From assembly GCF_003594915.1 (NCBI RefSeq), contig NZ_QZCS01000003.1:124001-188000 (forward strand): 64,000 nucleotides of DNA, in the 5' to 3' direction. Source of the DNA: Enterobacter chuandaensis. GTDB taxonomy: Bacteria > Pseudomonadota > Gammaproteobacteria > Enterobacterales > Enterobacteriaceae. Positions 8,326 to 16,250 of this stretch are shown here, piece after piece. The first letter of the stretch is position 1. Each line of letters opens with the position of its first letter. A program made the position numbers and the translations under genes. The notes beneath the pieces are model-generated. The model was not told the origin of the DNA. It worked only from the letters and a program-made list of their open reading frames with translations, and did no database searches.

Positions 8326-9360
8326 ATGGCTTATTCAGTACAGAAGTCGCGCCTGGCGAAGGTTGCGAGTGTTTCGCTTGTTATGCTGCTCGCTGCCTGT
8401 AGTTCAGACTCGCGCTACAAGCGCCAGGTGAGCGGTGATGAATCCTATCTGGATGCGACCCCGCTTGCTGAACTTCATGCACCGGCTGGTATGATCCTGC
8501 CGATTCAGAACGGCGATTATAATATCCCCGTGACCAACGGCAGCGGCCTGGTCGGTAAGGCGCTTGATATTCGTCCGCCAGCACAGCCTCTGGCACTGGT
8601 GAGCGGGGCGCGTACCCAGTTCACCGGTGATACGGCGTCTCTGCTGGTTGAAAGCGCCCGTGGAAGCACTCTGTGGCCACAGGTCGTGAGCGTTATTCAG
8701 GCGAAGAACTACACCATCGATAAACGCGATGACGCCAGCCAGACATTAACCACCGACTGGATCGAGTGGAACCGTCTGGATGAAGACCAGCAGTACCGTG
8801 GTCGTTATCAAGTCTCCGTGAAACCACAGGGTTACCAGCAGGCGGTTAACGTTAAGCTGTTGAACCTGGAGCAGGCGGGTAAACCGGTTGCGGATGCCGC
8901 CTCTATGCAGCGTTACAGCACTGAAATGCTGAACGTGATTGCCGCAGGTCTGGATAAGACCGCTACCGATGCCGCGAATGCCGCGCAGAACCGCAACGGC
9001 GTCACTTACGACGTTCAGAGCGGTGCGGATGATACCGGCCTGCCGATGCTGGTGGTGCGTGCACCGTTTAACCAGACCTGGCAGCGTCTGCCGGCGACGC
9101 TGGAAAAAGTGGGCATGAAAGTGACCGACAGCACCCGCTCAACTGGCAGCATGACGGCGACCTATAAGCCGCTGTCCGACAGCGCGTGGCAGGAACTGGG
9201 TGCCAAAGATCCTCAGCTTGCCTCCGGTGACTATAAGATTCAGGTAGGTGACCTCGATAACCGCAGCAGTCTGCAGTTTATCGATCCGAAAGGTCACACG
9301 CTGACCCAGGCGCAGAACGATGCGCTGGTCGCTGTCTTCCAGGCAGCATTCAGCAAATAA
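8326..9360 (+). CDS. bamC: Outer membrane protein assembly factor BamC (lipoprotein)
   Basis: Lipoprotein (344 aa) of the BAM complex that folds and inserts outer-membrane beta-barrel proteins. It has a signal peptide with lipobox LLAAC (Cys about 25), the unstructured N-terminal segment, and two helix-grip domains. The ATG at 8326 with upstream AGGGAG is preferred to the TTG codon just before it. Downstream of dapA; ends at a strong terminator. Confidence 0.96.
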   Translation: MAYSVQKSRLAKVASVSLVMLLAACSSDSRYKRQVSGDESYLDATPLAELHAPAGMILPIQNGDYNIPVTNGSGLVGKALDIRPPAQPLALVSGARTQFTGDTASLLVESARGSTLWPQVVSVIQAKNYTIDKRDDASQTLTTDWIEWNRLDEDQQYRGRYQVSVKPQGYQQAVNVKLLNLEQAGKPVADAASMQRYSTEMLNVIAAGLDKTATDAANAAQNRNGVTYDVQSGADDTGLPMLVVRAPFNQTWQRLPATLEKVGMKVTDSTRSTGSMTATYKPLSDSAWQELGAKDPQLASGDYKIQVGDLDNRSSLQFIDPKGHTLTQAQNDALVAVFQAAFSK

Positions 9361-9363
9361 ATA

Positions 9364-9391
9364 CGAGGGCGGGTTAATCCCGCCCTTTTTA
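9364..9391 (+). terminator. Rho-independent terminator after bamC
   Basis: GGGCGGG TTAAT CCCGCCC stem-loop followed by TTTTTATTTT, 5 nt after the bamC stop. Confidence 0.88.
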
Positions 9392-9401
9392 TTTTCGTGC
9401 T

Positions 9402-9417
9402 ACGCAAACGTGTGCGT
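9402..9417 (+). promoter_or_regulatory. PurR operator of purC
   Basis: ACGCAAACGTGTGCGT is a near-perfect PurR box and is the same as the one I recall at E. coli purC. It lies just upstream of an ATAATATACC -10 region (9420-9429), so PurR with hypoxanthine or guanine should block purC transcription. Confidence 0.88.
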
Positions 9418-9469
9418 GGCATAATATACCCCGTTTTGAACACAAATTATCACACCAGGAGTAATGAAG

Positions 9470-10183
9470 ATGCAGAAGCAAGCTGAGTTGTATCGTGGCA
9501 AAGCGAAGACCGTATACAGCACGGAGAACCCGGATCTGTTGGTGCTCGAGTTCCGCAATGATACGTCAGCAGGGGATGGCGCACGCATTGAGCAGTTTGA
9601 TCGTAAAGGCATGGTGAACAACAAGTTCAACCACTTCATTATGACCAAACTGGCCGAAGCGGGTATCCCGACCCAGATGGAAGCGTTGCTGTCCGATACG
9701 GAATGTCTGGTGAAAAAACTGGATATGGTTCCGGTCGAATGCGTTATTCGTAACCGTGCGGCGGGCTCCCTGGTGAAGCGTCTGGGCATTGAAGAAGGTA
9801 TTGAACTGAATCCACCGCTGTTCGACCTGTTCCTGAAAAACGATGCCATGCACGACCCGATGGTCAACGAATCCTACTGCGAAACCTTCGGCTGGGTGAG
9901 CAAAGAGAACCTGGCGCGTATGCAGGAGCTGACCTACAAAGCCAACGACGTGCTGAAAAAGCTGTTTGATGACGCGGGCCTGATCCTCGTTGACTTCAAG
10001 CTGGAGTTTGGTCTGTTCAAAGGCGAAGTGGTGCTGGGCGATGAGTTCTCGCCGGACGGTAGCCGCCTGTGGGATAAAGAAACCCTGGATAAAATGGACA
10101 AAGATCGTTTCCGTCAGAGCCTGGGTGGCCTGATTGAAGCATACGAAGCGGTTGCTCACCGTTTAGGCGTTAAGCTCGACTAA
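9470..10183 (+). CDS. purC: Phosphoribosylaminoimidazole-succinocarboxamide synthase
   Basis: SAICAR synthetase (237 aa), ATP-dependent ligation of aspartate to CAIR in purine synthesis. Conserved stretches: [34 protein letters not shown] and [13 protein letters not shown]. Two ATGs lie close together (9464 and 9470); the second is chosen because AGGAG at 9457-9461 is 8 nt from it and only 2 nt from the first, and because it gives the usual 237 residues. Regulated by the PurR box upstream. Confidence 0.97.
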   Translation: MQKQAELYRGKAKTVYSTENPDLLVLEFRNDTSAGDGARIEQFDRKGMVNNKFNHFIMTKLAEAGIPTQMEALLSDTECLVKKLDMVPVECVIRNRAAGSLVKRLGIEEGIELNPPLFDLFLKNDAMHDPMVNESYCETFGWVSKENLARMQELTYKANDVLKKLFDDAGLILVDFKLEFGLFKGEVVLGDEFSPDGSRLWDKETLDKMDKDRFRQSLGGLIEAYEAVAHRLGVKLD

Positions 10184-10194
10184 GTCCCTCAGTT

Positions 10195-10230
10195 GCCAAA
10201 GGATGTTCGCATCCTTTGGCGTCTTACCTT
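10195..10230 (+). terminator. Terminator after purC
   Basis: Perfect 11-bp stem GCCAAAGGATG / CATCCTTTGGC with a TTCG tetraloop, followed by a weakly T-rich tail (GTCTTACCTTTG). Confidence 0.75.
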
Positions 10231-10303
10231 TGTTTCCTATGGTAATCTTGCCGTTAACCGCCTACGATCATAGCTATTATTAATGGAATAGTTCGAGGTA
10301 GAT

Positions 10304-11173
10304 ATGCGCTGGCAAGGGCGTCGTGAAAGTGACAATGTAGAAGACAGACGCAGTGATGGTGGCGGCGGCCCTTCAATGGGCGGGCCCGGCTTCCGCTTAC
10401 CCAGCGGCAAGGGCGGTATCATCCTGCTAATTGTGGTGCTGGTCGCGGGCTATTATGGCGTCGATCTCACCGGTCTGATGACCGGTCAACCGCTGCAACA
10501 GCAACAGCATTCTCAGCGCTCCATCAGCCCGAATGAAGATGAAGCGGCCAAATTTACCTCCGTTATTCTCGCCACAACTGAAGACACCTGGAGTCAGCAG
10601 TTCGAGAAGATGGGGCGCACCTATCAGCAGCCGAAACTGGTGATGTACCGGGGCGCAACCCGCACCGGCTGCGGTACGGGTCAATCGGTCATGGGGCCGT
10701 TCTACTGCCCGGCGGACGGCACCGTCTATATCGATCTCTCTTTTTACGATGACATGAAACGCAAGCTTGGCGCTGACGGCGATTTTGCCCAGGGCTATGT
10801 GATTGCGCATGAAGTCGGCCATCACGTGCAAAAGCTGTTGGGAATTGAGCCCAAAGTGCGGCAGCTCCAGCAAAATGCGTCTCAGGCCGAAGTGAACCGC
10901 CTTTCCGTTAAAATGGAGCTGCAGGCAGACTGCTTCGCAGGCGTCTGGGGGCATAGCATGCAGCAGCAGGGCGTGCTTGAGGCAGGCGATCTCGAAGAGG
11001 CACTGAACGCCGCGCAGGCCATTGGTGACGATCGTTTACAGCAGCAGAGCCAGGGGCGCGTCGTGCCGGACAGCTTCACGCACGGCACTTCAGAGCAGCG
11101 CTACAGCTGGTTTAAGCGTGGCTTCGACAGCGGCAACCCGTCACAGTGTAATACCTTCGGCAAAGCTATGTGA
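10304..11173 (+). CDS. ypfJ: Neutral zinc metallopeptidase YpfJ
   Basis: A 289-residue membrane-anchored protein of the zinc-metallopeptidase family PF04228. A glycine-rich cytosolic N-terminus is followed by one transmembrane segment (about residues 38-56, [19 protein letters not shown]). The zinc motif HEVGHHVQ is at about 169-176, and [12 protein letters not shown] downstream carries the third ligand. The physiological substrate is unknown. Its TGA overlaps the tmcA start. Confidence 0.93.
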   Translation: MRWQGRRESDNVEDRRSDGGGGPSMGGPGFRLPSGKGGIILLIVVLVAGYYGVDLTGLMTGQPLQQQQHSQRSISPNEDEAAKFTSVILATTEDTWSQQFEKMGRTYQQPKLVMYRGATRTGCGTGQSVMGPFYCPADGTVYIDLSFYDDMKRKLGADGDFAQGYVIAHEVGHHVQKLLGIEPKVRQLQQNASQAEVNRLSVKMELQADCFAGVWGHSMQQQGVLEAGDLEEALNAAQAIGDDRLQQQSQGRVVPDSFTHGTSEQRYSWFKRGFDSGNPSQCNTFGKAM

Positions 11174-13119
11174 TGCTGGGGTTTGAACAGCTGATTACAC
11201 AGCTTCAGCGTTCCGGGTACCGCCGTCTGGTGGTGCTCAGCGGCGATGAACAATGGACGTTAAGCCGGGCGACCGGCCTGCGTGAGTCCTTATCAGGAGA
11301 CTGGCTGTGGCTGGATGAGAATCCTTCTAAAGCCATCAGCGGGCTGCTGGGACGCGAATTCCTGCACGCCGTTTTTGACGCGCGCGCCGGGTTTGACGTC
11401 TCAGCCTTTGCCGCGCTCAGCGGGACGCTGCGCGCCGGAAGCCTGCTGGTGCTGCTGGTTCCGCCGCTCGCCGACTGGGCCGCGAAGCCCGACGGCGATT
11501 CCGTTCGCTGGAGCGACAGCGCGGAGGCGATTGTCACCCCGCACTTCGTTCACCATTTTTGCCGGACGCTTGCCGCCGATGCGGATGCGATCGTCTGGCA
11601 ACAGCATCGTCCTCTCTCTCTTCCCGCGGCGTCGGATTCACCTGCCTGGCAGCCTGCCAGCGGCGAGCCGCAGCGTGAACAGGCTGAGATCCTCGACGCG
11701 CTTCTGACCATGCCCGCGGGCGTCGCTGCCGTGACGGCGCCGCGCGGACGCGGAAAGTCAGCCCTGGCGGGGATGCTGCTCAACGTCACCCCCGGAAATG
11801 CAGTGGTGACGGCACCGGCTAAAGGGGCAGCTGATGTCATTGCGCGCTTCGCTGGTGAGCGTTTCCACTTTATGGCCCCGGATGCGCTGGTGGCTTCCAC
11901 GCTGCAGGCCGACTGGCTGATTGTTGATGAGGCCGCCGCCATCCCCGGACCGCTACTCGAAAAGCTGGTGGCGCGCTTTCCCCGCGTGTTGTTAACCACG
12001 ACGGTCCAGGGTTATGAAGGCACGGGCAGGGGGTTTCTGCTCAAGTTCTGCGCCCGGTTCAGCGGGCTGCGGCGTTATACCTTATCCACCCCCATTCGCT
12101 GGGCGGCCGGGTGCCCGCTTGAGCGGATAGTGGCGAATACGCTGCTGTTTAACGATGCGCTTATTGACCGCAAACCGGAAGGTGACGTGCGTTTACGGTC
12201 GCTAGAGCCGCAGATGTGGGAGAGCGACCCGGCGCGCGTGGCAAGCGTGTATGAACTGCTGTGTGCCGCGCATTACCGCACCTCACCCCTCGATTTACGC
12301 CGGATGATGGACGCCCCCGGCCAACACTTTGCGGTTGCACAGGTGGGGGCGGATATCGCAGGCGCACTCTGGCTGGTGGAGGAGGGCGGTCTGTCCCCCG
12401 AGCTTAGCCGTGCGGTGTGGTCGGGCTCTCGCCGTCCACGCGGGAACCTTGTGGCGCAGTCGCTGGCGGCGCACGGCGGATCGCCACTTGCGGCGACGCT
12501 TAAGGGGCGACGGATTAGCCGCATTGCGGTGCATCCCCACCGTCAACGGGAGGGCATCGGCCAGCGGCTTATTCGCAGCACCAGCGGTGAAGATTATCTC
12601 TCGGTCAGCTTTGGCTATACCGACGAGCTGTGGCGTTTCTGGCGGCAGTGCGGCTTTGTGCTGGTGCGAATGGGTAGCCATCGGGAAGCCAGCAGCGGGT
12701 GTTACACGGCGATGGCCTTACTGCCGCTGAGCGAGGCCGGGCACCGCCTGTGCGCGAAGGAGCACCAGCGCCTGTGTCGCGATATGCGCGTACTGTCGGC
12801 CCGGAACGGCGAAAAGATCCCGGTGACGGATGCATGGGAAGCTACCCTTAATAGTGACGACTGGCTGGAGCTGGCGGGGTTTGCCTTTGCGCACCGGGCG
12901 TTTTCAACCTCGGTTGCCGCCCTGACGCGGCTGGTGTTAACCACAGATATGCCGATCCCGGCGCTGCGTGGGAAAATGGCGGGACGAACGGACGAGAGCG
13001 GACGAAAAGCGTTGCTGGCAAAGCTGCGTGATGAAACCGCGCAGGCGCTTGAGCATCTCGACGCTTCCCGCTGTCAGCAGCTGAAGGCCGACATTTTGCA
13101 ATGGCAATTTTTTCAATGA
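11173..13119 (+). CDS. tmcA: tRNA(Met) cytidine acetyltransferase TmcA
   Basis: Acetylates the wobble cytidine 34 of elongator tRNA(Met) using acetyl-CoA and ATP/GTP. About 648 aa. Seen are an N-terminal DUF1726 region, an RNA-helicase-like ATPase with Walker A APRGRGKSALAG (about residues 195-206) and Walker B VDEAAAIP, and a GNAT acetyltransferase domain (ISRIAVHPHRQREGIGQRLI, about 455-475). The N-terminal segment is quite diverged from my memory of the E. coli protein, while the ATPase and GNAT cores are well conserved. ATG 11173 overlaps the ypfJ stop by one base; a GTG at 11170 is the alternative start. Confidence 0.93.
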   Translation: MLGFEQLITQLQRSGYRRLVVLSGDEQWTLSRATGLRESLSGDWLWLDENPSKAISGLLGREFLHAVFDARAGFDVSAFAALSGTLRAGSLLVLLVPPLADWAAKPDGDSVRWSDSAEAIVTPHFVHHFCRTLAADADAIVWQQHRPLSLPAASDSPAWQPASGEPQREQAEILDALLTMPAGVAAVTAPRGRGKSALAGMLLNVTPGNAVVTAPAKGAADVIARFAGERFHFMAPDALVASTLQADWLIVDEAAAIPGPLLEKLVARFPRVLLTTTVQGYEGTGRGFLLKFCARFSGLRRYTLSTPIRWAAGCPLERIVANTLLFNDALIDRKPEGDVRLRSLEPQMWESDPARVASVYELLCAAHYRTSPLDLRRMMDAPGQHFAVAQVGADIAGALWLVEEGGLSPELSRAVWSGSRRPRGNLVAQSLAAHGGSPLAATLKGRRISRIAVHPHRQREGIGQRLIRSTSGEDYLSVSFGYTDELWRFWRQCGFVLVRMGSHREASSGCYTAMALLPLSEAGHRLCAKEHQRLCRDMRVLSARNGEKIPVTDAWEATLNSDDWLELAGFAFAHRAFSTSVAALTRLVLTTDMPIPALRGKMAGRTDESGRKALLAKLRDETAQALEHLDASRCQQLKADILQWQFFQ

Positions 13120-13192
13120 CTTCTTCAGTAAAGTGGCATGGTCATTACCCCGCAGAGGCGTAAAATCCTGCTCATCAATTAAGGAGACCGCC

Positions 13193-13888
13193 ATGAAACA
13201 CGACCATTTTGTTGTTCAAAGCCCTGACAAACCGGCTAAACAGTTACTGCTCCTGTTTCATGGCGTGGGCGATAATGCCGTCAACATGGGACAGATTGGC
13301 AGCTGGTTTGCCCCCATTTTCCCGGAAGCGCTAATTGTCAGCATCGGTGGCGTGGAGCCGTGCGGCCCTGACGGACGGCAGTGGTTCTCTGTCCAGGGCG
13401 TGACGGAGGAGAACCGTCAGGCGCGCATTGATGCCATCATGCCCACCTTCATCGACATTGTGCGCTACTGGCAGCAGCAGAGCGGCGTTGGCGCTGACGC
13501 AACGGCGCTGATTGGCTTCTCTCAGGGGTCTATCATGTCGCTGGAAAGCGTAAAAGCGCAGCCGGGTCTGGCTTCACGCGTCATCGCGTTTAACGGGCGT
13601 TATGCGACGCTGCCGACAAGCGCGACCACGCAGACCACCATCCATCTTATTCACGGTGGCGAAGACCGGGTGATTGAGCTTTCACATGCGGTGGCGGCCC
13701 AGGAAGCGCTGATGCGCGAAGGCGGGGATGTGACGCTGGATATTGTGGACGATCTGGGCCACGCGATTGACGACCGCAGCATGCAGTTTGCGCTCGACCA
13801 TCTGCGCTATACCGTGCCGAAGCACTACTTTGATGAAGCGCTCAGCGGCGGTAAGCCGAATGATGATGATATTGTAGAGTTTATGTGA
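13193..13888 (+). CDS. ypfH: Alpha/beta hydrolase / carboxylesterase YpfH
   Basis: A 231-residue esterase of the phospholipase/carboxylesterase family. The nucleophile elbow is GFSQGS (Ser about 110), an HGxGD oxyanion segment (HGVGDNA) is near residue 21, and a late DLGHAID supplies the histidine. The start ATG 13193 follows AAGGAGA; the in-frame ATG at 13133 lies close to the tmcA end and lacks a ribosome site. E. coli YpfH hydrolyses short acyl esters; the natural substrate is unknown. Confidence 0.93.
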   Translation: MKHDHFVVQSPDKPAKQLLLLFHGVGDNAVNMGQIGSWFAPIFPEALIVSIGGVEPCGPDGRQWFSVQGVTEENRQARIDAIMPTFIDIVRYWQQQSGVGADATALIGFSQGSIMSLESVKAQPGLASRVIAFNGRYATLPTSATTQTTIHLIHGGEDRVIELSHAVAAQEALMREGGDVTLDIVDDLGHAIDDRSMQFALDHLRYTVPKHYFDEALSGGKPNDDDIVEFM

Positions 13889-13891
13889 GTT

Positions 13892-13974
13892 GCCCCTCAC
13901 CCCAGCCCCTCTCCCCAGAGAGGCGAGAGGGGATTTGTTCCCTCTCCCCTTTGGGGAGAGGGTCAGGGTGAGGA
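13892..13974. repeat. BIME: two inverted REP-like elements
   Basis: CCCTCACCCCAGCCCCTCTCC on the left faces GGGGAGAGGGTCAGGGTGAGG on the right, with an inner GAGGCGAGAGGGG / CCCTCTCCCC pair, so the region can fold into a long hairpin. Same family as the elements at 6169 and 33313. It lies between the convergent genes ypfH and ypfN. Confidence 0.78.
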
Positions 13975-13984
13975 GGGGGCACAA

Positions 13985-14182
13985 TTACTTCTTCTGGTCT
14001 TTGTTCGGCCAGTCGTCGTCGTCGTCCCACTTGTCGTTAAAATCACGGTGCGGCGGAAGATCCGGCTTATTCGCGAGAAATTTTTTGTGGTCAACGCGCT
14101 TAAGGTCTTTAATCACGTTCAGCAGTACGCCGACCAGAAACACCAGCACCAGAATCCACCAGTACTTTGAAAGCCAATCCAT
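13985..14182 (-). CDS. ypfN: UPF0370 small membrane protein YpfN
   Basis: A 65-residue protein with one N-terminal transmembrane helix ([21 protein letters not shown]) and a charged tail rich in Asp, Lys and Trp (WDDDDDWP). It matches E. coli YpfN. Last gene of the yffB-dapE-ypfN unit, 24 nt downstream of dapE. Function unknown. Confidence 0.92.
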   Translation of the reverse strand: MDWLSKYWWILVLVFLVGVLLNVIKDLKRVDHKKFLANKPDLPPHRDFNDKWDDDDDWPNKDQKK

Positions 14183-14206
14183 TCGCTATTCCTCTCTGAG
14201 CGTTCG

Positions 14207-15334
14207 TCAGGCGACGAGTTGCTCCATAATACGTTGATACATGCGGGCCAGCAGTTGTAAATCAGCTGCGTTCACACACTCGTTGATTTTGTGAATCGTC
14301 GCGTTAACCGGACCCAGTTCGACAACCTGTGCACCCATGCGGGCGATAAAGCGCCCGTCTGAGGTGCCGCCGGTCGTCAGCAGCTGTGGCTTAATTTCAT
14401 TATAGTGCTCAATGGCGTTCACCACCGCATCCACCAGCTTGCCGCGCTGCGTCAGGAACGGCTGGCCGGAAAGCCACCAGTCAACGGTGTAGCGCAGGTT
14501 GTATTTTTCCAGCAGAGCGACAACGCGCGCTTTGATCGTCTCATCGGTCAGTTCGGTGCTGAAGCGGAAGTTGAACTGGACGAAGAAGTCCCCCGGGATG
14601 ACATTGTTGCTACCGGTCCCGGCCTTGACGTTGGCGATCTGCATGCTGGTCGGCGGGAAGAACTCGTTGCCTTTATCCCACTCAATGCCCACCAGTTCGC
14701 TCAGCATTGGCGCAGCGCGATGAACCGGGTTATCGGCCAGATGCGGATAGGCCACGTGCCCCTGAACGCCGTGTATGGTCAGGTTACAGGTCAGCGAGCC
14801 GCGGCGCCCGTTTTTGACGACATCACCCACCACTTCGGTACTGGACGGCTCCCCGACCAGGCAGTAGTCGAGACGCTCGTTGCGCGCCATCAGCGCTTCA
14901 ACGACTTTTACGGTACCGTTATGGGCGCTGGCTTCTTCATCGGAGGTGATCAAAAACGCGAGACGGTTTTTGTGGTTCGGGTGCTGAGCCACAAAACGCT
15001 CTGCCGCCACCACCATCGCCGCCAGCGAGCCTTTCATGTCTGCCGCGCCGCGACCAAAGAGCATGCCATCGCGAATGGTCGGTTCAAATGGCGGGTTAAT
15101 CCAGCGATCCGCGTCACCTGCGGGAACGACGTCAGTGTGCCCGGCAAAGGCCAGCGTTTCGCCCTGGCCGCGCCACGCCCAGAAGTTCTGGGTGTCGCCA
15201 AAATCCATGCGCTCAACGGTAAAACCGATGGCGCGCAGGCGCTCAATCATTAATGCCTGACAACCTGCGTCGTCCGGGCTAAGGGAGGGACGGCGAATAA
15301 GCTGTTGAGTCAGCTCAATGACCGGGCATGACAT
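14207..15334 (-). CDS. dapE: Succinyl-diaminopimelate desuccinylase
   Basis: M20 family di-zinc amidase (375 aa) that releases LL-diaminopimelate and succinate in lysine and peptidoglycan precursor synthesis. Visible: [13 protein letters not shown] (metal His about 66), [13 protein letters not shown] (bridging Asp about 99), [12 protein letters not shown] with the general-base and metal glutamates (about 134-135), and a C-terminal ATIHKINE with the last zinc His. Three nucleotides after yffB. The window thus holds two steps of the same pathway (dapA, dapE). Confidence 0.97.
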   Translation of the reverse strand: MSCPVIELTQQLIRRPSLSPDDAGCQALMIERLRAIGFTVERMDFGDTQNFWAWRGQGETLAFAGHTDVVPAGDADRWINPPFEPTIRDGMLFGRGAADMKGSLAAMVVAAERFVAQHPNHKNRLAFLITSDEEASAHNGTVKVVEALMARNERLDYCLVGEPSSTEVVGDVVKNGRRGSLTCNLTIHGVQGHVAYPHLADNPVHRAAPMLSELVGIEWDKGNEFFPPTSMQIANVKAGTGSNNVIPGDFFVQFNFRFSTELTDETIKARVVALLEKYNLRYTVDWWLSGQPFLTQRGKLVDAVVNAIEHYNEIKPQLLTTGGTSDGRFIARMGAQVVELGPVNATIHKINECVNAADLQLLARMYQRIMEQLVA

Positions 15335-15337
15335 ACA

Positions 15338-15694
15338 CTACACCTCAACGAAAAAGTCAGAATAAAGGGTTTCACTGAAACCCAGCAGCATAGGCTGACC
15401 TGGCTTGCAGAGCAATGGGCGTTTGATAATTGCCGGCATATCGAGCATCAGCTTTGCCGCGCTGTCGGCGTCAACGATGCTGGCGCGCACGGATTCGTCC
15501 AGCTTGCGCCAGGTGGTGCCGCGGGTGTTCAGCAGCGCTTCCCAGCCCAGTTCGTTAATGGCAGTATGCAGAAATTCTGCATCAAGCCCGTCGGCACGGT
15601 AATCGTGGAAGCGGTACTCGACGTTATTGGTTTCCAGCCAGCGGCGCGCTTTTTTGATGGTGTCGCAATTTTTAATGCCGTACATCACAACCAT
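15338..15694 (-). CDS. yffB: ArsC-family protein YffB
   Basis: A 118-residue glutaredoxin-fold protein of the ArsC/Spx family. CD-T ([16 protein letters not shown], Cys about 10) is the ArsC-like cysteine motif, and [18 protein letters not shown] and LGFSE are family blocks. First gene of the yffB-dapE-ypfN unit. Glutathione-dependent thiol reductase activity has been proposed for the family but is not established. It is the second ArsC-type paralogue in this window (see 3032-3388); they share little beyond the fold. Confidence 0.93.
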   Translation of the reverse strand: MVVMYGIKNCDTIKKARRWLETNNVEYRFHDYRADGLDAEFLHTAINELGWEALLNTRGTTWRKLDESVRASIVDADSAAKLMLDMPAIIKRPLLCKPGQPMLLGFSETLYSDFFVEV

Positions 15695-16050
15695 GTTGAA
15701 TCCTTTTGCTCTTATGGCGATAAAATGTTCAATAAATTCGATGATATATCCTTAAGCGGAATATAACACATTCAGGAATGCTCTGAATTTATACTTCTTC
15801 TTAATTCAACTCACAGCTGTACGCTGAATATTCTTTCACCATTTAAGCATAGAAGTCCATCAGGGTTAAATTGCTATTAAACTCAACGGGAAAAATAAAA
15901 CTCACCCGTTCGTAGGGTTATTTCAAAATATTGCTGGCCGTCACACAAAATTTAAGCTTCTCCGTTCATATTTATCATAAATCTCCAGCGGTGGCGGGGT
16001 ACAATCACAGCAATTGGTTAAATAGTCTTCACAATGATGATACGTTTTCG
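15695..16050. other. AT-rich intergenic region between yffB and ypfM
   Basis: About 350 nt with no convincing gene. It should hold the yffB promoter (minus strand) and, at the right end, the ypfM promoter. An inverted repeat ATTCAG-N7-CTGAAT is at 15770-15788. Base composition is clearly more AT-rich than the flanking genes. A 67-codon minus-strand frame at 15941-16144 overlaps ypfM and has no supporting features. Confidence 0.5.
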
Positions 16051-16056
16051 TAGAAT
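16028..16056 (+). promoter_or_regulatory. Putative sigma-70 promoter of ypfM
   Basis: TTCACA (16028-16033), 17-nt spacer, TAGAAT (16051-16056). Transcription would start near 16063, about 19 nt before the ypfM ATG. Confidence 0.5.
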
Positions 16057-16081
16057 GCGCATAATAATAAGAGAGGTTGTT

Positions 16082-16141
16082 ATGATTGAACGTGAACTGG
16101 GGAACTGGAAAGATTTTATCGAAGGCATGCTTCGTAAATGA
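16082..16141 (+). CDS. ypfM: Small protein YpfM (19 residues)
   Basis: A 19-codon reading frame, MIERELGNWKDFIEGMLRK, that differs by about one residue from the E. coli small protein YpfM as I remember it. GAGAGG lies about 6 nt upstream of the ATG. It sits between acrD and yffB, the same place as in E. coli. It is probably cytosolic and amphipathic, with no membrane segment. In E. coli it is a verified expressed small protein of unknown function. Here it points toward acrD and shares the terminator between them. Confidence 0.85.
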   Translation: MIERELGNWKDFIEGMLRK

Positions 16142-16208
16142 CATTCAGTAAGAATTGCAAGAGCACTAAAATAAGTAAAATAACCATAGTGTGAATTAAT
16201 CACACAAT

Positions 16209-16239
16209 AAAAAGGCGGCCGATAAAGCCGCCTTTTTTT
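16209..16239. terminator. Bidirectional terminator between ypfM and acrD
   Basis: Stem AAGGCGGC / GCCGCCTT with a 7-nt loop, A-rich upstream and T7 downstream. Serves acrD on the minus strand and ypfM on the plus strand. Confidence 0.85.
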
Positions 16240-16250
16240 ATGGCTGCGGG

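Noticed and set aside
13892..13974. Long G/C-rich hairpin as a possible rho-independent terminator
   Set aside because: No T-run and recurrence elsewhere in the window make a REP/BIME element the better explanation, although it may still affect transcript ends.
14405..15253. 282-codon open frame antisense to dapE
   Set aside because: Entirely within dapE, which is a clear full-length enzyme gene.
15941..16144. 67-codon minus-strand frame overlapping ypfM
   Set aside because: No ribosome site or recognisable homology, while the plus-strand ypfM frame is conserved.
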